Source of the DNA: Saccharibacillus deserti
GTDB taxonomy: Bacteria > Bacillota > Bacilli > Paenibacillales > Paenibacillaceae
Length of the DNA: 64,000 nucleotides
Assembly (NCBI RefSeq): GCF_013618475.1
Contig: NZ_JABJVN010000002.1
Coordinates: 620,001-684,000, forward strand
Direction of reading: 5' to 3'
In this document: positions 36,152 through 45,450 of the stretch, piece by piece
Layout: each line of letters opens with the position of its first letter
How positions within the stretch are numbered: the first letter of the stretch is position 1
Made by a program: the position numbers and the translations under genes
Notes under the pieces: generated by a model
What the model was told of the DNA's origin: nothing
The model's database searches: none
Seen by the model: only the letters and a program-made list of their open reading frames with translations

Positions 36152-36481
36152 ATGAGCGATCAAACGGTAAATAGCGAATTTTTCATCCAAAAAGTCAATG
36201 AAGCCAAGGTACATTTCGAACGAGCTCTCGACTGTAAGCATACGGAATTTGATGACCTTTATCCCTATATGATTGAACATCCTCAATTTTTCTGGTACAA
36301 GCGATATGTCGCCTGGTCCGAACTTCTTACACTTGCCGATCTGTGCGAAGAACTATCTTTCCCATGGAGAGAAGAGTTTACGACGCAGCAGGTCGAATAT
36401 GTCGAACAGCGCGTGATGTCGGCCAAAGTGCTTGACTTCTGGTTCGAAAATACGGATTCCAAAGAACATGCCCAGCGCTAA
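36152..36481 (+). CDS. Conserved-looking hypothetical protein, 109 residues
   Basis: This is an acidic, aromatic-rich, helical soluble protein without signal peptide or membrane segment (for example PYMIEHPQFFWYKRYVAWSE). It has a strong ribosome site (GAGAGGAGG), a GTATAATAT -10 about 40 bases upstream and its own terminator, so it is a real gene. I do not recognise the family and no function is proposed. Confidence 0.75.
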   Translation: MSDQTVNSEFFIQKVNEAKVHFERALDCKHTEFDDLYPYMIEHPQFFWYKRYVAWSELLTLADLCEELSFPWREEFTTQQVEYVEQRVMSAKVLDFWFENTDSKEHAQR

Positions 36482-36527
36482 CGAACTTTAGGTTCGGGGC
36501 TGAAATTGCGGTACGTTTTGTAGAACG

Positions 36528-36561
36528 GCCCGTTCGCGCCCTGTGCGCGAACGGGCTTTTT
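36528..36561 (+). terminator. Terminator of the 109-residue protein gene
   Basis: GCCCGTTCGCGC and GCGCGAACGGGC form the stem, then T5. Confidence 0.93.
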
Positions 36562-36601
36562 GGATTGAAAGAAAAAGTGCGATACAAAGGAGGAATGCAC
36601 C

Positions 36602-36844
36602 ATGCTCAGCGACGAGCAGTTGAACGCTTACCGGGTGTCCGGAGAGAAAGTGCGGGTCGTACGCGACGGATTAAAAGAAAACGATATCCGGGGCATCGTG
36701 GTAGCCTGGGACGATACCCATGTGTTGATTCGCCGACCGAACCGCAATGTGGTCAAGCTGGATCGGAACTATGCGATTCAACCGTCGAAGGAAGAGCGTA
36801 TCGACCTGCTGGCAGAAGATCCAAAGCCGGGAAAGAGCGAATAG
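36602..36844 (+). CDS. Small basic/acidic protein of unknown function, 80 residues
   Basis: The predicted fold is mainly beta (VRVVRDGLKENDIRGIVVAWDDTHVLIRRPNRNVVKLDR), followed by a charged tail. The alternation of short strands is reminiscent of SH3-like or Hfq-like barrels, but this is weak. AAAGGAGG lies eight bases before the ATG. It follows a terminator and ends at another hairpin, so it is monocistronic. The family is not recognised. Confidence 0.65.
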   Translation: MLSDEQLNAYRVSGEKVRVVRDGLKENDIRGIVVAWDDTHVLIRRPNRNVVKLDRNYAIQPSKEERIDLLAEDPKPGKSE

Positions 36845-36913
36845 ACCCGTCCCGCGTTCGGAGATCGGCAGACGGAGTCTGAGCCGATCTCCGAACGGAT
36901 GCGATAGATCCAC

Positions 36914-36959
36914 AAAAGCCCGCCTTGCGCCGAAAAATCCGGTACAAGGCGGGCTTTGT
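36914..36959. terminator. Bidirectional terminator
   Basis: AAAGCCCGCCTTG and CAAGGCGGGCTTT flank a 20-base loop. It serves the 80-residue gene and the converging minus-strand gene. Confidence 0.82.
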
Positions 36960-37050
36960 CTGGTGAAAAAGGGAGTTTATCTATCATTCCCGTCTGCCGG
37001 CTGGCCGCCGGGGGGCGAAGCAGATCGGCAGGCAAGAGAGGGGGATAAGT

Positions 37051-37542
37051 TTAAGCGTACGCTCCGGCTGAATAAGGGCGGGCAGGTTTCTTGATGCCCT
37101 TGGTTCCAACTGCGGAAGAATGGGCATAACTTCGGGTCGGAGCCGCCGAATGGCGGCCGGAATCGGTTACGATCGGAGCCGATTCGAGTCCCATATAAGC
37201 CCGCATGCGCAGATCGGCTTCCTGCCGGAAAGGCTCGCGGTCGATATGCATGGCGCCGTGAAGGCCGCGGCAGAGATAATCGGCGTCGACGCCGCTGTCC
37301 GTATGCTTGATTTCGCAGATACGGATATGACGTTTCTTGAATTCGCGCCGGATTCCCGATAACAGCACGGCCGCGCATTTCGAAGCGCTCCGGATCATCT
37401 CGGTATATAAAGGGGAAGCCTGCATCGGTGCATCGGACTCCAGCTTCTTGGCATCGTTGTCGAATACTTTCAAAATATGAGTCAGCAGCAGATAACTTTT
37501 GATCAGTGAAAGTTCGTCTCGGGTCGTCTGTGCAGCGGTCAT
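37051..37542 (-). CDS. Hypothetical protein, 163 residues
   Basis: An N-terminal helical half (ELSLIKSYLLLTHILKVFDND) precedes an Arg/Lys-rich middle, FKKRHIRICEIKHTDSGVDADYLCRG, and a Ser/Ala/Gly-rich tail. ATG has AAGGTGG upstream; two earlier GTG codons lie in the ribosome site itself. The basic middle and lone cysteines hint at nucleic-acid or metal binding, without a match I can name. It is transcribed alone, towards a shared terminator. Confidence 0.65.
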   Translation of the reverse strand: MTAAQTTRDELSLIKSYLLLTHILKVFDNDAKKLESDAPMQASPLYTEMIRSASKCAAVLLSGIRREFKKRHIRICEIKHTDSGVDADYLCRGLHGAMHIDREPFRQEADLRMRAYMGLESAPIVTDSGRHSAAPTRSYAHSSAVGTKGIKKPARPYSAGAYA

Positions 37543-37695
37543 GCTCTTCACCACCTTGTAGGAACTTGTGTTCTGTTTTCATTATAACCGAACACATGTG
37601 CGCTTGCAAGCGAATGTGGTTTTTTTATACATTGACTTTTATTAAAAAGGCATGTTATGATCTGACTTGTCGCCGTAACAGGCGCCATTGAATAA

Positions 37696-37779
<84 letters not shown>

Positions 37780-37789
37780 TCACGAACAG

Positions 37790-37838
37790 AAAGGTCCGTA
37801 TTCCATGCTTCGGCAGAGGATGCGGACCTTTTTTTGCG
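37790..37838 (+). terminator. Terminator of tRNA-Leu
   Basis: AGGTCCGTATTCC and GGATGCGGACCT form the stem, CTTCGG lies in the loop, and T7 follows. Confidence 0.92.
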
Positions 37839-37955
37839 CATTTTTGATTTTTGGCCTTTTTTGGGGCGCAGTCCTGTAAAATTCGTCATCTTCCGCCTTC
37901 TTCTTTGTCGTATAATAAAAGAAGTTAAAATTCATGCAAAGTCACGAGGTGCATA

Positions 37956-40571
37956 ATGAGCGAGCGCATAATGGAATTGAATCGGATGGTCCGGGTATCT
38001 GCCGGCGGACATATTCTATACCTCTACGACGATGCGGAAGCTTATGCCGATAATGCGTCCGCTTATTTGATCACGGGAGCGCAGGGCGGAGACCTGGCCA
38101 TTTTGATCGACAGACCGGACCGGATCGAGCAGATCCGCAGCCGGGTATTCCGTGCGCTTGGCAAAGAAGAACGGGAACGGGTCGTGTTCGTAGACGCCGA
38201 ATATTTTTATGGCGTTCACGGCAGCTTCCATCATAAAAAAGTCGTGAAACATTCCGAAGAGCTGCTGGGAAGTTATACGGATCGAATACCGTCGATCCGC
38301 ACATGGGCTCACGTCGTCTGGAAAAACGAAGAAGGCGTCGAATGCGAGCTGGAGCATTTCGAAGAACTGGCTGACCGGACCGTGCACGATCATCGCATGA
38401 TCTCGGTCTGCGCTTACGGCAGCGGTTCGATCAGTGCGGCGCTGCAGATCAAAATGCTGCGCCGGCACGACTACGTGATGACCGACAGAGAGCTTACCGG
38501 TACGGATCTGTCGGGCAAAAGCACGGGTGCGGTGCTCCCTTCCCTTTCGGCCCAGCGCGAAATGGACGAACGCAATCTGGATGCCCGAAGGCGCCTGGAA
38601 ACAACGGTCCGGCAGCTCGAGAATGTGATTGCCAACAATCTCGACCCGGTGGCTCTTTTTGACGAAGAGAACAGGCTGGTCAATGTCAACGCCGCTTTCG
38701 AGCGCGTGTTTGGCTGGCCGGCCTCGGAGTTTGCGGGAGCAAGCGAACCGGAGCTTCGGGAGAAGATCGGGCTGCGGCTTCTTGATGAAGTCGAAGACCG
38801 ACAAGCTTTCAACGAGGTGATCCGGCCGGCAGCATCGCTCGATCCTTCCAAGCGGACCGAAGCGAAAGGCTGCACGCGCAGCGGAGGCTCGCTCGATCTT
38901 CTGCTGACCGCTTTTACACTCGGCGAAAACGGCCGTCCGGGCGGTCATGCGGTGATTTATCGCGATATTACCGCTTTTCGCAACTCCGAGCGTCTGCTGC
39001 AGGAATCGGTCGAACGGTACACGTCGCTCAAGAAGCACAATCACGATGCCGTGTTTTCGATCGACAGGGAAGGGCATGTGATCAATACGAATCCTTCGGC
39101 CCAAAATTTGACGGGACTGACGATCGAAAAGATGATTGGCAGACGCTTTGACGAATGGATGTCCGAAGGGACGCTGGAAGATATCCTGGGCGAGACGCCC
39201 CCAAGCGAAGAACGCGGCCGCGCTTCGGTGCGGATCCGGCATACGGACGGCCGCGAGTCGGAAGTGCTCACCTCCACGGCTCCGATCATCGTGCGCGGGG
39301 AACGGGTAGGTTGTTATATTTTGGCCAAAGATATTACGGAACAGAAGCGGCTGCTGATCGAGAAACAGGCGGCGGAACAAATGAATCGAGCCAAAAGCGA
39401 GTTTCTTGCCGTCATGAGTCACGAGATCCGTACGCCGATGAACGGCGTAATCGCGCTAACGCAGCTGCTGCTGGAGACCGAAGGCCTGAGCGACGAACAG
39501 CGCGAATACATGGAAGTGATCCGGCGCAGCGGCGACTCGCTGCTCAATATCGTGAACGATATCCTCGATTTTTCCAAGATCGAAGCGGGCAAATCGGAAC
39601 TTCAACTCGAGCCGATGAACCTGAGGGAGGACGTGGCACGTTCTTTCGATATCCTGCTGGCCGATTCGCGCGCGAAAAATCTGGAGCTGGGTTTGTCCTT
39701 CGCTCCGCGAGTGCCCGAAATCGTGGTCGGCGATCCGAACAAACTGCGCCAGATTCTCGTCAACCTGGTCGGCAATGCGATCAAGTATACCGAGACGGGC
39801 GGCGTATTCGTTTCCGTGGATCAGGAAGACGACGCGCCAAAAGGAAGCCTGAGGCTCGTTTTCCGGATTCGCGATACGGGAATAGGAATTCCGGAAGAGC
39901 AGACGGAACATCTTTTCGATCCTTTTTACCAGCTGGACAACTTTATGACGCGCAAGTCCGAAGGGACCGGATTGGGTCTTGCGATTACCAAGAGACTGAT
40001 CGAGCTTATGAACGGAAGGATCGGCGTCCGCTCGAAGCTTGGCGTCGGTTCCGTATTCCGGTTTACGGTCGAAGTCGGTCTGCCGGATTTCGACGCCGCC
40101 GAATCGGCCGAAGAGTCCGCTGCGCTTCCGGTTCTGCCGGATGACGAAGAACTGGCTCCGCTGCGGATTCTGGTTGCCGAAGACAACAAGATCAACCAGC
40201 TCGTGATGGAGCGGCTGCTCCGAAGGCTCGGTTACCGGGCGGATCTGGCCGAAGACGGCCGCCAGGCGGTCGAAGCTTTCGGACGTTCGGGGTACGATGT
40301 GATCCTGATGGATGTGCGCATGCCCGGAATGGACGGATTCGAAGCGACGAGGGAAATTCGGGAACGTTCGGCGGAAAAAGGACGTCCGTACATTATCGCG
40401 GTGACGGCCAACGCGCTTCGGGGAGACCGGGAACGCTGCCTGGAAGCCGGAATGGACGAGTATATGAACAAACCCGTCGATGCCAAGCGTCTCTCCGAAT
40501 TGCTCACGGAAGCGGAAAAGTGCGTTCGGCATTCCGGGAAAAATAATGGTAAGATAGTAGGCGAATCGTAA
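37956..40571 (+). CDS. MEDS-PAS-PAS hybrid sensor histidine kinase
   Basis: The 871-residue soluble kinase begins with an MEDS (DcmR-like) sensory domain (about 10-180: ILYLYDDAEAYADN, RTWAHVVWKNEEG). Two PAS domains follow (about 215-340 and 345-465). HisKA has the phospho-acceptor H489 in MSHEIRTPMNG. The HATPase domain has NLVGNAIKYTETGG and GTGLGLAI. A C-terminal receiver carries phospho-acceptor D786 (LMDVRMPGMDG). There is no Hpt domain or output domain, so a separate phosphotransfer partner is needed; none is adjacent. ATG follows CACGAGGTG, a weak site. A TATAAT lies 40 bases upstream. Confidence 0.93.
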   Translation: MSERIMELNRMVRVSAGGHILYLYDDAEAYADNASAYLITGAQGGDLAILIDRPDRIEQIRSRVFRALGKEERERVVFVDAEYFYGVHGSFHHKKVVKHSEELLGSYTDRIPSIRTWAHVVWKNEEGVECELEHFEELADRTVHDHRMISVCAYGSGSISAALQIKMLRRHDYVMTDRELTGTDLSGKSTGAVLPSLSAQREMDERNLDARRRLETTVRQLENVIANNLDPVALFDEENRLVNVNAAFERVFGWPASEFAGASEPELREKIGLRLLDEVEDRQAFNEVIRPAASLDPSKRTEAKGCTRSGGSLDLLLTAFTLGENGRPGGHAVIYRDITAFRNSERLLQESVERYTSLKKHNHDAVFSIDREGHVINTNPSAQNLTGLTIEKMIGRRFDEWMSEGTLEDILGETPPSEERGRASVRIRHTDGRESEVLTSTAPIIVRGERVGCYILAKDITEQKRLLIEKQAAEQMNRAKSEFLAVMSHEIRTPMNGVIALTQLLLETEGLSDEQREYMEVIRRSGDSLLNIVNDILDFSKIEAGKSELQLEPMNLREDVARSFDILLADSRAKNLELGLSFAPRVPEIVVGDPNKLRQILVNLVGNAIKYTETGGVFVSVDQEDDAPKGSLRLVFRIRDTGIGIPEEQTEHLFDPFYQLDNFMTRKSEGTGLGLAITKRLIELMNGRIGVRSKLGVGSVFRFTVEVGLPDFDAAESAEESAALPVLPDDEELAPLRILVAEDNKINQLVMERLLRRLGYRADLAEDGRQAVEAFGRSGYDVILMDVRMPGMDGFEATREIRERSAEKGRPYIIAVTANALRGDRERCLEAGMDEYMNKPVDAKRLSELLTEAEKCVRHSGKNNGKIVGES

Positions 40572-40611
40572 AGCTTGTTAAACGGATAGACACCTTGAGG
40601 AGGACAGACGG

Positions 40612-42018
40612 ATGATCGATTGGCAAAAAGAAGCGGAATCCCGGAGAGAAGACCTGCTGCGCGACCTGGACGGCCTTCTGCGCATACAAAGCATCAAGGA
40701 CCTCGGCAGCGCATCGAGAAAACGCCCGATGGGCTCGGCAGTCGGCGAAGCGCTGGACTACATGCTGAAGCTGACGGAAAGCCTCGGTTTGGATGTTAAA
40801 AATGTGGACGGCTATGCCGGGCATGCGCAGTACGGAAACTTCGATCCGGAAACCACGATCGGCATATTGGGTCATGTGGATGTAGTCCCGGCCGCGGGCA
40901 CATGGACCAGTCCTCCGTTCGAACCGACGATCCGCGGCGGAAAGCTGTACGCACGCGGAGCCATCGACGACAAAGGCCCGACGGTCGCCGCTTTGTACGG
41001 GCTGAAAATCGTCAAGGAATTGGGTCTTCCGCTCAGCAAAAATGTCCGGCTGATCTTCGGGACCGACGAAGAAAGCGGCATGAGCTGCATGCATTACTAT
41101 GCGGCGAACGAACGGATGCCTACCGAAGGATTCGCGCCGGATGCCGAGTTCCCGATGATCTATGCGGAAAAAGGACAGTTTAATCCGACCATCGTGCCCA
41201 AGGAACAGCCCAAAGAAACCAAGTCGCTCGTCAAGCTCGAAACGTTCGAGTCGGGCCTGCGGATCAATATGGTACCCGAACGCGCACAGGCTGTCCTGAG
41301 CGGCGATGTCCGTCCGTTAGTCGAAGCTTTCGAAGACTTCTGCCGGGCTCACCGGGTAAAAGGCGAAGCGGAGATCAATGCGGGACAGGCCATGTTCACG
41401 GTGACCGGCGTATCCGCGCACGGTTCGGAGCCTGCGGCGGGCATCAATGCCGGAACGACGCTTGCCCTGTTCCTTCAGGACGCTTCGCTGCAGCCGGAAG
41501 GCAAGTCGTTTATCGGCCTGCTGAACGCCATGCACGAAGATTTTCACGGCGATCGGATCGGCATCGCCTGCAGCGACGAAGTAACGGGTCCGCTGACGGT
41601 TAATCCGGGTGTACTGCGCTTCGGCATGGAGGAAGGCGATACGCAGATCGGGCTGACGGCGCGCTGTCCGGTTCAAGCCGATTACGGATGGATCAAAGCG
41701 CAGCTGGAAGAAACGATCGACGGATTCGGGTTCCGGATCTCGGAGGTGCGCGAATCCGGTTCGCATTACGTATCCAAGGATGAACCGATTATCCGGGCGC
41801 TGCAGACCGCGTACGCCGAGATGACCGGCGACGAACCGACGCTTCTGACGACCGGGGGAGCGACGTATGCCCGGTTTATGGAAAAGGGGGTCGCTTTCGG
41901 AGCCTGCTTCCCGGGCAAAGAAATGACTGCGCATCAGGCGGACGAGTATATCGAGATCGACGATCTGCTGAAAGCGACGGCAATCTATGCGCGTGCCATT
42001 TACGAGCTTGCGAAATAA
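40612..42018 (+). CDS. pepV: Dipeptidase PepV (M20 family)
   Basis: The 468-residue zinc dipeptidase cleaves short peptides in the cytosol. The metal site shows GHVDVVPAAGTW and ARGAIDDKGP; the catalytic acid is in GTDEESGMSC. The late block TTGGATYARFMEKGVAFG is typical of PepV rather than DapE. ATG follows GAGGAGGAC. The asparaginase and MsrA genes follow at short spacing on the same strand, so a three-gene transcript is possible. Confidence 0.94.
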   Translation: MIDWQKEAESRREDLLRDLDGLLRIQSIKDLGSASRKRPMGSAVGEALDYMLKLTESLGLDVKNVDGYAGHAQYGNFDPETTIGILGHVDVVPAAGTWTSPPFEPTIRGGKLYARGAIDDKGPTVAALYGLKIVKELGLPLSKNVRLIFGTDEESGMSCMHYYAANERMPTEGFAPDAEFPMIYAEKGQFNPTIVPKEQPKETKSLVKLETFESGLRINMVPERAQAVLSGDVRPLVEAFEDFCRAHRVKGEAEINAGQAMFTVTGVSAHGSEPAAGINAGTTLALFLQDASLQPEGKSFIGLLNAMHEDFHGDRIGIACSDEVTGPLTVNPGVLRFGMEEGDTQIGLTARCPVQADYGWIKAQLEETIDGFGFRISEVRESGSHYVSKDEPIIRALQTAYAEMTGDEPTLLTTGGATYARFMEKGVAFGACFPGKEMTAHQADEYIEIDDLLKATAIYARAIYELAK

Positions 42019-42049
42019 CCATCTTATTACAGAAAGAAGAGATTAACCG

Positions 42050-43063
42050 ATGTCGCAGGACGTAGAAGTTACCCGTGGCGAGTATACCGAGAGCAGCCAT
42101 AAGATTCATGCGGCGGTTGTGGATCGGATCGGCCGCCTGCTGTACAGTGTCGGCGATCCCGAACGCCTGACCTTTCCCCGTTCGTCGATGAAGCCGTTCC
42201 AGACGGTGCCGCTGATCGAATCCGGCGCGGCCGATGCCTACGGCTACGGCGATGCGGAGATCGCGCTCAGCTGCGCTTCCCACAGCGGCGAACCGATTCA
42301 TCGGGAAACGGTGCTGGATGTACTCTCGAGAGCGCATTTGTCCGAAAAGGATCTGCAGTGCGGCACGCATGTTCCGCGCGACGGCGAAAGTTACCGAGAA
42401 CTGATTCGCGCAGGCCGCGAACTGACCCCCGTGTTCAGCAACTGTTCCGGCAAACATTCCGGGATGCTGCTGACCGCGGCGCATCTGCATGAAGATACGG
42501 ACACCTATCGCGAGATCGGACATCCCCACCAGCAGCGCATTCTGTCGGTCATTGCCGACGTATGCGATGTGCCCGTCGAAGAAATCGGGATCGGGGTAGA
42601 CGGCTGCGGCGTGCCGGTGCATCGGCTGCCGCTCCGCGGGGCGGCTCTCGGTTTCGCCCGGTTGGCCAAACCGGAAGGGACGGTGTCTGCGCAGCGCGCG
42701 GACGCTTTGAACCGTATTCGTTCCGGCATGACGGCGCGCCCCGAGATGGTGGCGGGCAAGAACCGCTTCGACACCGATCTGATGCGCGTGTTCGCGGGCC
42801 GGCTGGTCGCCAAAGTCGGCGCGGAAGGCGTCCAATGTATCGGAGTAGCCGATCTGGGGATCGGGATCGTGGTCAAAGTCGAAGACGGAAGCGAGCGTGC
42901 GGCTTCCGTTGCGGCGATGGAAGTGCTGAAGCAGCTCGGCATCGGAACGCCCGAGCAGTTCGAACAGCTTGCGGAACATGTTCATGCTCCGGTACTGAAT
43001 GCGCGCAAAGAGCGGATCGGCGAGATCAGACCCCGCTTTGTGCTGAATTCCCGCGCCGAGTAG
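42050..43063 (+). CDS. L-asparaginase II-type amidohydrolase
   Basis: The 337-residue protein belongs to the asparaginase II family first seen in Rhizobium etli, not the classical AnsA/AnsB type. Blocks include FPRSSMKPFQTVPLIESG, SCASHSGEPIH, NCSGKHSGML and GVDGCGVPVH. It hydrolyses asparagine to aspartate and ammonia. ATG lies 31 bases after pepV with AAGAAGAG upstream. Together with PepV it would release amino nitrogen from peptides. Confidence 0.92.
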   Translation: MSQDVEVTRGEYTESSHKIHAAVVDRIGRLLYSVGDPERLTFPRSSMKPFQTVPLIESGAADAYGYGDAEIALSCASHSGEPIHRETVLDVLSRAHLSEKDLQCGTHVPRDGESYRELIRAGRELTPVFSNCSGKHSGMLLTAAHLHEDTDTYREIGHPHQQRILSVIADVCDVPVEEIGIGVDGCGVPVHRLPLRGAALGFARLAKPEGTVSAQRADALNRIRSGMTARPEMVAGKNRFDTDLMRVFAGRLVAKVGAEGVQCIGVADLGIGIVVKVEDGSERAASVAAMEVLKQLGIGTPEQFEQLAEHVHAPVLNARKERIGEIRPRFVLNSRAE

Positions 43064-43123
43064 AGATAGAAAAGGCAGCATGGGCCATCGACCCGTCAAA
43101 TTCAGGAAGGAGCGGTAGCGGCG

Positions 43124-43684
43124 ATGAATCAGCATTCTCAAGGCTTCGCACAAAATGCGGGCGAAAACACAATCGAAAAGGCTACCTTTGCCGGCGGCTG
43201 CTTCTGGTGTATGGTTACACCTTTTGAAGAACAGCCGGGGATTCACGGAATTGTGTCCGGCTACATGGGCGGCACGGTAGAAAATCCGACGTACGAGCAG
43301 GTGAAGACCGGCACGACGGGACATTACGAAGTGGTGCAGATTACATTCGAACCTGATGTGTTTCCATACGCCCGGCTGCTTGAGCTGTATTGGCCGCAGA
43401 CGGATCCGACGGACGGCGAAGGCCAGTTCCAGGACCGGGGGCCGCAGTACAAACCGGCGATCTTTTTCCACAACGAAGAACAGCAGCAGGAAGCTCTCGC
43501 TTCCCGGCAGGCGCTTGCGGACAGCGGGCGTTTCGATAAGCCGATCGTGACGGATATTTTGCCTGCGCAGGACTTTTACGAAGCCGAAGATTACCATCAG
43601 GATTACCACAAGAAAAATCCGAAGCATTACAAAGAAGACCGCGAGCAGTCGGGACGGGACGCCTTTATCGATTCCAATTGGTAA
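43124..43684 (+). CDS. msrA: Peptide-methionine (S)-S-oxide reductase
   Basis: The 186-residue repair enzyme reduces methionine-S-sulfoxide in proteins. The catalytic C26 and neighbouring C29 lie in GGCFWCM; the substrate-site blocks GYMGGTVENPTYEQV, GHYEVVQI and YHQDYHKKNP are present. The distal resolving cysteines of some MsrA types are missing. There is no fused MsrB domain and no msrB nearby. ATG has AAGGAG eleven bases upstream. A strong terminator closes the pepV-ans-msrA set. Confidence 0.96.
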   Translation: MNQHSQGFAQNAGENTIEKATFAGGCFWCMVTPFEEQPGIHGIVSGYMGGTVENPTYEQVKTGTTGHYEVVQITFEPDVFPYARLLELYWPQTDPTDGEGQFQDRGPQYKPAIFFHNEEQQQEALASRQALADSGRFDKPIVTDILPAQDFYEAEDYHQDYHKKNPKHYKEDREQSGRDAFIDSNW

Positions 43685-43720
43685 AGGCGCCGATCCGGCC
43701 GATTTCTCCAGCTAGACCAA

Positions 43721-43747
43721 AAGACGCGCCTTGGGCGCGTCTTTTTT
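43721..43747 (+). terminator. Terminator after msrA
   Basis: AAGACGCGCC-TTG-GGCGCGTCTT is followed by TTTT. Confidence 0.93.
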
Positions 43748-43921
43748 GATGGATGTGTAAAATCCGTCCAACTCCTTTATAATAAAGCGAAGCCTGCCCG
43801 CAATGGGACCAACTTCGCATAGGCGTCGGTTCAAAGGTCGGCAGAAATAGGAAATAGCGGGCTTCTCAGTTTTTTGGGTTACCGATAAAATAAAGGCATT
43901 ACATACCAAAGGGGAATGAAC

Positions 43922-44611
43922 ATGCTGATTCCGGACAACGAACTGACGTTGGAGCGGCTGAAAGCTTTTATCTGCAAGTGGGCCGGACCCGCAAAACCGG
44001 AGTACGGCATTCGAACCGAAGAGATTCCGGCGGATCTGCCTTTCGTCCTAAAAGATTTCTACAGGTTCGCCGGCAACTGGCCCAATCCGTCTTTCGGAAC
44101 GGGCAGCGACCCGGGCGGGCTGCGTCCAAAATTATTTGAAGCGCAGGATATCTGGATGGATGCATCCGGATTGAAACGCGAGGACGGGCGGATTACGTTT
44201 CTGCTCGAAAATCAAGGGAGTTGGAGCTGCGAGGTCGATGCCGGCCGCGACGATTCGCCGGTATACAGCGATGCCGCGCGGCTGTGGGACGATTATCTGG
44301 AAGAGAGCGAAATCGTATGTCCTTCGCTTCCTCATTTTATGACGACATTCTGCCTGCAGGAGCTGGTCTTCGGGAGCCGGTATTTCGGCAAGCTGCAGGG
44401 GGGGCTCGATCCGGCCGTATTCCGCGACACATTGAATCCGATCTGGCTGGACGGTTATTATGTCTTCAAGGAACCTTCGCATTCGTTCTATCTGTGCGGC
44501 GATAATCTGCTTATCATGGATTATTACTCGGACGTCTGGTACGGGTGTCTCGAAGAGAGTGCTTTGTCGCTGATCGCCGATCCGACCATGGTCAATCCGA
44601 TTGAGCCCTGA
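43922..44611 (+). CDS. SMI1/KNR4 (SUKH)-like protein
   Basis: The 229-residue soluble acidic protein has elements of the SUKH superfamily. These are an early LPFVLKDFYRFAGNWP block, a WxxEVDAG-type strand (SWSCEVDAGRDD), and a late SLPHFMTTFCLQELVFG helix. SUKH proteins are often immunity proteins against polymorphic toxins, but many stand-alone Firmicute copies have no known role. No toxin gene is adjacent. Its GC content is slightly lower than that of its neighbours. ATG was chosen with AAAGGGG eight bases before it; a start two codons earlier is too close. The assignment is tentative. Confidence 0.5.
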   Translation: MLIPDNELTLERLKAFICKWAGPAKPEYGIRTEEIPADLPFVLKDFYRFAGNWPNPSFGTGSDPGGLRPKLFEAQDIWMDASGLKREDGRITFLLENQGSWSCEVDAGRDDSPVYSDAARLWDDYLEESEIVCPSLPHFMTTFCLQELVFGSRYFGKLQGGLDPAVFRDTLNPIWLDGYYVFKEPSHSFYLCGDNLLIMDYYSDVWYGCLEESALSLIADPTMVNPIEP

Positions 44612-44625
44612 ACGTCCGACGTTTT

Positions 44626-44917
44626 TCAAAGCCGTTTTCCCGGTATGCCTAGGCGTGTATACCGGGATTTTTGCGTATACCGGATCCCTTCCGTGTAATA
44701 CCGCGCGAGATCATAGGAAGTCTGCGGCGTCTGGAATCCGGCCAGCATGACGGAAGGCAGCGCCAGTACGCCAACCCAACACAATCAGCATCACCGGTCC
44801 CCCAATCCAGAGGGGCGGGAGCCGTTTGAACAGGGAAGAGAAGCTTTTTCGGAGTACGGGATTTCCCTTTTTTGTTTTGTAACTCTGACTGTGCGGCTTG
44901 TTTTTATTGGTGCGCAT
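44626..44917 (-). pseudogene. Frameshifted small membrane protein gene
   Basis: A minus-strand frame starts at ATG (MRTNKNKPHSQS) with AGGAAG nine bases upstream. It reads a Lys/Arg-rich head and PPLWIGGPVMLIVL, then loses sense. Removing one G in the run TTGGGTTGG (about 44775) restores a frame that continues VGVLALPSVMLAGFQT and ends ARYYTEGIRYTQ...KRL. The result is a coherent 96-residue single-pass protein. It is either a real one-base frameshift or a sequencing error. The 3' end overlaps the terminator of the facing gene. Confidence 0.5.
44637..44673 (+). terminator. Terminator after the SUKH-like gene
   Basis: TCCCGGTAT pairs with ATACCGGGA across a 12-base loop, then T5. Confidence 0.82.
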
Positions 44918-45014
44918 GGCAGGCAACTTCCTGATATCCGCCGCTTGGCGTATTTGCCGCAAATGATTTTATTGTAAAAGAAAACGGATCCGAAAAAAAG
45001 GAGGCTTCGGCTGT

Positions 45015-45446
45015 ATGGTCGTCATCAAACCGCATACGGAAAAAACGATTCCCCCGCTTCAGCTCATGCGTCTCTATGAAGATGTCGACTGGTGGCCCGA
45101 ACGCACCAAAGAAGGAATCCGCAAGCTGCTGGCACACGGAATCGTACTCGGAGCCTGGGAAGACAAGCAGCTGGTCGGATTCTGCCGGGCCGTGTCCGAC
45201 GGCGTTTACCGGGCTTACGTGGAAGATGTGGTCGTGCTCCGCACACACCGGGGGCAAAAGATCGGCCGGCAGCTGATCGACAAAATGATCAAGGAATTGA
45301 GCGGAATCGAAGTCGTGAGTTTATTTTGCTCGACCAAGCTTACCGATTATTACGAGAAAAGCGGATTCAAGCCTACGCGGCAGGTGGTCATGCACCGCAG
45401 CAGGCCAAGCGGTCCTGCGCGGACCGAACCACCCGAGAGGAGGTGA
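45015..45446 (+). CDS. GNAT family N-acetyltransferase
   Basis: The 143-residue single-domain acetyltransferase has the acetyl-CoA pyrophosphate loop as RTHRGQKIGRQLIDKMI (motif A) and a closing FCSTKLTDYYEKSGFKPT block. Its acceptor is unknown. ATG follows AAAAAGGAGG. The DUF2164 and phosphotransferase genes follow at spacings of 4 and 31 bases, so the three form an operon. Confidence 0.92.
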   Translation: MVVIKPHTEKTIPPLQLMRLYEDVDWWPERTKEGIRKLLAHGIVLGAWEDKQLVGFCRAVSDGVYRAYVEDVVVLRTHRGQKIGRQLIDKMIKELSGIEVVSLFCSTKLTDYYEKSGFKPTRQVVMHRSRPSGPARTEPPERR

Positions 45447-45450
45447 ACCC

